Source: Legionella sp.
Lineage (GTDB): Bacteria > Pseudomonadota > Gammaproteobacteria > Legionellales > Legionellaceae
Length of the DNA: 64,000 nucleotides
Assembly: GCA_030680075.1 (NCBI GenBank)
Contig: JAUXWR010000460.1
Coordinates: 1 to 64,000, forward strand
Direction: 5' to 3'
The notes beneath the pieces were generated by a model. It saw only the letters and a list, made by a program, of their open reading frames with translations, did no database searches and had not been told where the DNA came from. Shown piece by piece: positions 60,456 to 64,000 of this stretch. The first letter of the stretch is position 1; each line of letters begins with the position of its first letter. Position numbers and translations under genes: made by a program.

Positions 60456-61625
60456 ATGTCACTACAAAATCGTTTACTTTTATTTTATCTGATTACTACA
60501 TTTGGGTATTCTATGACTGGAATAGCCACGTTTCTTTCTATTGATAAAACCTTTCATAGCATAGGATATTTAGGAATTGCACTTAGTCTGCGGACTCTTT
60601 CAGCTTGTATCTTTGGATATCTGGCTAATCATATAATTAAAAGAATTGATATTCGAAGATCATTTTTTTGTTCTCTTGCACTAGGACTATTATCTATTAT
60701 TTGTGTTTTTAGTGGCTTCCACTTTAATAACTTCTTTATTGTACTAATAGGGCTTGTTTTAATTGGATTGCCATCTACATTAAGCAATATTTTTCTCACA
60801 ATTTCTTTTAAAATATCTTCTGAATCAAGTTTTTTTTATCGTAAATATTCCGGAAGTAGAGAATTGGTTTTTGGTATAGCAAGATTGATAGCCTGCCTAG
60901 TCGCGCCTTTTTTAATATATAAATTTAATTTGAACATTGTAATTTTTGCAAATTTAATGGCCTATCTTCTGGGAATCGTATTAATAATTAATATTAATTT
61001 CAAACCAATTTCAAATGCGAAGTCTTGTGATCCAGTAATAAAAATTAATTACCTTATGCTGAGATCAAAAGAGACATGGATGTATATTCTACAAATATCA
61101 TCTTCCATGTTAATGGTCGCCTTAATACCACTATTAGCTTCATTAAATCAAATTTCATTAACAATACATTTATCTCCTTTGATAAGAGAGTCGCTCTGGT
61201 CTATTGAAGCTATAACTATGATTTTAGCTGGTTTTATTTATCTAATAGCAAAGAAGGCTGGAAATAACGAAATTGTTAAATTGTTACTAATGTTAAATGG
61301 CTCATTTTTATTTTTTTTATTATATATTAAGCAGTCTATTTTGGTGGTAGCTATTATTATGTTTATTAGTGTACTGATGATGCTTTCATTTTATTTATTT
61401 AGAGATGACTATATAGTTAATGCTGGTGAGAATACAAGATTAATAGAAGCGCACGCCGCATTTTCCTCTGTAATGAAGGATTTGATTTGTAGTATCTCAC
61501 CAGTTATTCTTTCGATTGTTCTGACAAGTTTTAGTCTTGACATCACAATATCCATTATTTTGCTAATCCAAACATCTTGTTATTGCACTTATTTTTTTCT
61601 TAGCAAAAGAAAAATTTGTTTCTGA
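60456..61625 (+). CDS. Divergent MFS-type membrane transporter
   Basis: 389 aa with about 11-12 hydrophobic segments. The loop after helix 2 (YLANHIIKRIDIRRSFF) resembles the MFS GxLaDrxgRR position, and the halves are joined near residue 190. Substrate unknown. The gene appears more AT-rich than the genes further left. Convergent with the TPR gene, 16 bases away. It may export the product of the neighbouring methyltransferase pathway, but nothing in the sequence proves this. Confidence 0.78.
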   Translation: MSLQNRLLLFYLITTFGYSMTGIATFLSIDKTFHSIGYLGIALSLRTLSACIFGYLANHIIKRIDIRRSFFCSLALGLLSIICVFSGFHFNNFFIVLIGLVLIGLPSTLSNIFLTISFKISSESSFFYRKYSGSRELVFGIARLIACLVAPFLIYKFNLNIVIFANLMAYLLGIVLIININFKPISNAKSCDPVIKINYLMLRSKETWMYILQISSSMLMVALIPLLASLNQISLTIHLSPLIRESLWSIEAITMILAGFIYLIAKKAGNNEIVKLLLMLNGSFLFFLLYIKQSILVVAIIMFISVLMMLSFYLFRDDYIVNAGENTRLIEAHAAFSSVMKDLICSISPVILSIVLTSFSLDITISIILLIQTSCYCTYFFLSKRKICF

Positions 61626-61641
61626 GGTTATAAGTATTTGA

Positions 61642-62919
61642 TCAATTGATAAATTTTTTCATTGTGTCAATTTCATCTTTTTCAAGTTGATTTCTATAGA
61701 TAGGGTTTGTCAGTAAAATTAAAGCAATTTCTTTCTGTTTCGTTATATTGTTTGTGTCAGTATAATAATCAAACAAATCTATCCAAGCGCTAACAGCCTC
61801 AGGATCTATTTTTGTGGATTCATATAATACAACAATTGCATCATCGGTTTTTCCAAGCATTTGCAAGCATTTTGCATAATAATATGTGTTCATCCCAACA
61901 CCAGGTGATCCCAATTCAGAAGCCAATTTAAACTGACTAGCAGCTTCCTCGTACTTTTCGTGGCTAGAAAGAAAGAAGCCCATTTCACTGTAACCAGTGG
62001 AATCAAAAGGATCTATTTTTATCATTTCGGTTAAATTTGATTTGGCTTGCACTAACTGACCCAGACTAGTATTCCATTTAGATAAAGTTTGAACACATGT
62101 GTAGAGATTTTCTTTAGCTAGTATATCCTCTAAAACTCCATTAGGTTTTATATCTCGTGCAATTTGTTCAGCCTTTTTTAAGAAATCATTCTGTAGTGAT
62201 TCACCATATTCCTTTACCATTGCAAGACCGCGGTATGCTACAGATTTCCTGATGATACTTCCAAAATCACCTGTGTAATCAAGTTCAATTAGTTTCAATA
62301 ACGCTTCCGAACATTTTTTTAAGCATTCTTTATAGGGTAGTTTAATATTAAACCTATACGCAGCAACTATGAGGTAATTTAGTATTATTATTTTGACTCG
62401 GTTTGTCAGATCAGACTGAAATAATGCTTTATCAGCTAGATTAATTAAATTGTAAATATTTCCGCTATGGCTTGATTGGAAATGAGAAATTTCTTTAAGA
62501 AGCTCAAATTCAACGAAATCACTTGTGTGCATAGATGCGAATAAACTTTTGCTGTCAATTTTGCAAACTACTTCTGACAGTCCATATCTTAAAAGCAAGT
62601 TAATATAATTTAGAAAAATTCGTGTAGATGGTGTGTTAGTAAGCATCATTTGCAATGCATCAAATGTGTTCTTTTTGAGAGCCTCCTGAAATAAAATAAA
62701 TAATTTAACAATGTTAGATTCTTCTAGGGATCGAATCTCTGTAAAAAACTCTTTCCGCGGAATTCTTTGGGGAAAAATAAGTGAGTCGTCTATACAGTGG
62801 AAGTTACTAAAAATTTCTGCATAAAATGATGAAATTAGAGTTGCTTCTTCTATGCGAATACCAAGATAACCCGCGGTAAGATGAGGGTAGCAAAAATTCA
62901 TCATACTATTTTCAGTCAT
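61642..62919 (-). CDS. TPR-like hypothetical protein coupled to a methyltransferase
   Basis: 425 aa, helical throughout, with TPR-like units in the last third (DSTGYSEMGFFLSSHEKYEEAASQFKLASELG in parts, TYYYAKCLQMLGKTDDAIVVLYESTKIDPEAVSAW in parts). No signal peptide. Its ATG overlaps the methyltransferase stop by one base (TAATG), so the pair is translationally coupled. Probably an accessory or partner-binding protein for a small-molecule pathway; no enzyme motif seen. Confidence 0.78.
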   Translation of the reverse strand: MTENSMMNFCYPHLTAGYLGIRIEEATLISSFYAEIFSNFHCIDDSLIFPQRIPRKEFFTEIRSLEESNIVKLFILFQEALKKNTFDALQMMLTNTPSTRIFLNYINLLLRYGLSEVVCKIDSKSLFASMHTSDFVEFELLKEISHFQSSHSGNIYNLINLADKALFQSDLTNRVKIIILNYLIVAAYRFNIKLPYKECLKKCSEALLKLIELDYTGDFGSIIRKSVAYRGLAMVKEYGESLQNDFLKKAEQIARDIKPNGVLEDILAKENLYTCVQTLSKWNTSLGQLVQAKSNLTEMIKIDPFDSTGYSEMGFFLSSHEKYEEAASQFKLASELGSPGVGMNTYYYAKCLQMLGKTDDAIVVLYESTKIDPEAVSAWIDLFDYYTDTNNITKQKEIALILLTNPIYRNQLEKDEIDTMKKFIN

Positions 62920-63947
62920 TATAATTTGGTTGCCATTGTAATTGAAAAATAACCAAATGTAAGAGTTGTTTTAGGGTTGGAAAAACCACAAGCTAATAAT
63001 AAGTTGATAAGCTCTGCTTCGCTAAATTGTTGTGATTGATGATTTATAAACATTAAAAGATTAAAGCAGGCAGTAGAAAGAGGCGATGATCGGTTGTCAT
63101 CAAGTAGCATTTCATGAATATAAATTTTTCCACCAAAGGGTAGGGCGCTATAAGCGTGCTCTAAAATTATTTTGCATTTCTCGAGAGGCCAGTCATGCAA
63201 TATTTGGCTTAATATTATACCATCATAATTAGTTGGCCAATTATTTTTTATGAAAAAATTTCCTGCGTGTATCGATACATTTTGTTTAGCGTTGTATTCA
63301 CTAACATATTCTTTTGCTATTTCACAGACTGCGGGTAGCTCGAAAACTGTTGCGGTGCAATCTGGATATGCTTGCGTAAAAGCAATGCTAAAACACGCAG
63401 AGCCTCCACCTACATCTAAAAGTTTTTTTGTGGATTTAAATACGCCGGATTTTATTGCTTCTAGTGCGGGCGTAAAAATAGTCGTGTGCATTCTTTTAGT
63501 AAAAGAACGGGCGGCAGCTGATGTGACGGACCCATCTTCCCACATATCACTAAAAGATTTTTTCTCAAATTTGAGTTGGTTTTTCCCTTGCCTGATTGCT
63601 TGTATGATTTTTTTATGCTCTATTTTATCGCGAAAGGGCTCAAGTATTACTCCCCAATAAGCTGGGCTATCTGGCATTAAATATCTTTTAGCGGTAGGAG
63701 TTAGGCTAATCTTGCCGGCATTTTTAGTAATAAAGCCAAGTCCGATCAATAGTTCAACCAACACTGCTGTAGAATGTGTATTGATGTTTAATTGATTGGC
63801 AAGATATTCTAAATCCCATTCATTATCACCTAAGCTTGAAAAAAGACCTAGTTCATCTGCAGCTGTTAATGCAGGTAGATGGTATATGGAAGTCCATATA
63901 TCCCACATCAAGGTGTCAGAAGCATTCTGTTGTATTAACCTATTCAT
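62919..63947 (-). CDS. SAM-dependent O-methyltransferase (Methyltransf_2 / ubiE-like small-molecule type)
   Basis: 342 aa, the usual length of the family. The N-terminal dimerisation winged helix (about 10-90) contains HLPALTAADELGLFSSLG. The SAM-binding core has LLDVGGGSACFSIAF near 178, FELP near 198 and SQILHDWPLEKC near 245 with the catalytic-His region. Relatives methylate hydroxyls of polyketides, flavonoids, carotenoids or phenazines. The substrate is unknown, but it marks this edge as part of a secondary-metabolite or modification locus that may continue beyond the window. First of a coupled pair. Confidence 0.9.
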   Translation of the reverse strand: MNRLIQQNASDTLMWDIWTSIYHLPALTAADELGLFSSLGDNEWDLEYLANQLNINTHSTAVLVELLIGLGFITKNAGKISLTPTAKRYLMPDSPAYWGVILEPFRDKIEHKKIIQAIRQGKNQLKFEKKSFSDMWEDGSVTSAAARSFTKRMHTTIFTPALEAIKSGVFKSTKKLLDVGGGSACFSIAFTQAYPDCTATVFELPAVCEIAKEYVSEYNAKQNVSIHAGNFFIKNNWPTNYDGIILSQILHDWPLEKCKIILEHAYSALPFGGKIYIHEMLLDDNRSSPLSTACFNLLMFINHQSQQFSEAELINLLLACGFSNPKTTLTFGYFSITMATKL

Positions 63948-64000
63948 TTTAGCGACTCAATATTGTATTGTTTTTTTGCGAGCAATAGAGCCATTTTCTC

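Overview
The window looks like chromosomal DNA of a gamma-proteobacterium of the order Legionellales, most likely a Legionella species. This is an inference from four things: AT-rich DNA (judged by eye, not measured), very large multi-domain proteins of the kind often secreted by Dot/Icm, short palindromic repeats in the gaps, and a mix of TspO, FixJ-type, PAS-kinase and XRE/S24 regulators. I saw no tRNA, rRNA, CRISPR array, intact insertion sequence or phage genes.

Left part (1-19.2 kb): a repeat-rich leader; a 1639-aa membrane-containing protein with an effector-like tail; a three-gene run (rdgB, an ElaA-type acetyltransferase, a TPR-methyltransferase); then mostly single housekeeping or accessory genes. 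These are a dicarboxylate/amino-acid symporter, a Nudix hydrolase, an exported esterase, the cation/proton antiporter YbaL, an exported unknown, a TetR/MFS pair with a palindromic operator, a periplasmic cyclophilin, a glyoxalase-fold protein, and an exported alliinase-like PLP enzyme whose stop codon lies inside a dispersed repeat.

Middle (19.2-33.3 kb): a tightly packed minus-strand operon that looks like a complete exopolysaccharide machine. In transcription order it holds a BcsB-like periplasmic subunit, a GH81 endo-beta-1,3-glucanase, a processive GT2 synthase, a TPR/outer-membrane-barrel exporter, an ATP-grasp ligase, a histidine phosphatase, and a response-regulator/PIG-L deacetylase fusion. 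The GH81 points to a beta-1,3-glucan (curdlan-like) polymer, while the PIG-L domain hints at an amino sugar. A choloylglycine-hydrolase-family enzyme is divergent from it.

33.3-40.7 kb is one gene for a 2432-aa protein: leucine-rich repeats, an acidic tract, a transglutaminase-like Cys-His-Asp core, and two C-terminal AAA+ modules of midasin/MoxR type. I know of no described protein with this layout.

40.8-58.1 kb is a compact natural-product locus. One half is a LuxR-type regulator translationally coupled to an unusual A-PCP-TE synthetase and a downstream helical protein. The other half contains a FixJ-type regulator, a degenerate ManC-like protein, a stand-alone FixL-like phosphoacceptor (DHp) domain, and a 1967-aa FkbH-ACP-C-A-PCP-TE synthetase. 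A PAS histidine kinase, an XRE/S24 regulator and a lone receiver protein follow. FkbH domains load a glyceryl unit from 1,3-bisphosphoglycerate, so the predicted core product is a glyceryl-amino acid. The A-domain code looks aliphatic (Ile/Val-like).

Right end (58.1-64 kb): a perfect 41-bp inverted-repeat element, an exported small protein, a 680-bp gene-poor stretch, a YhhQ/VUT transporter, a divergent MFS protein, and a coupled O-methyltransferase/TPR pair running in from the edge. This end looks more AT-rich and could be later-acquired DNA.
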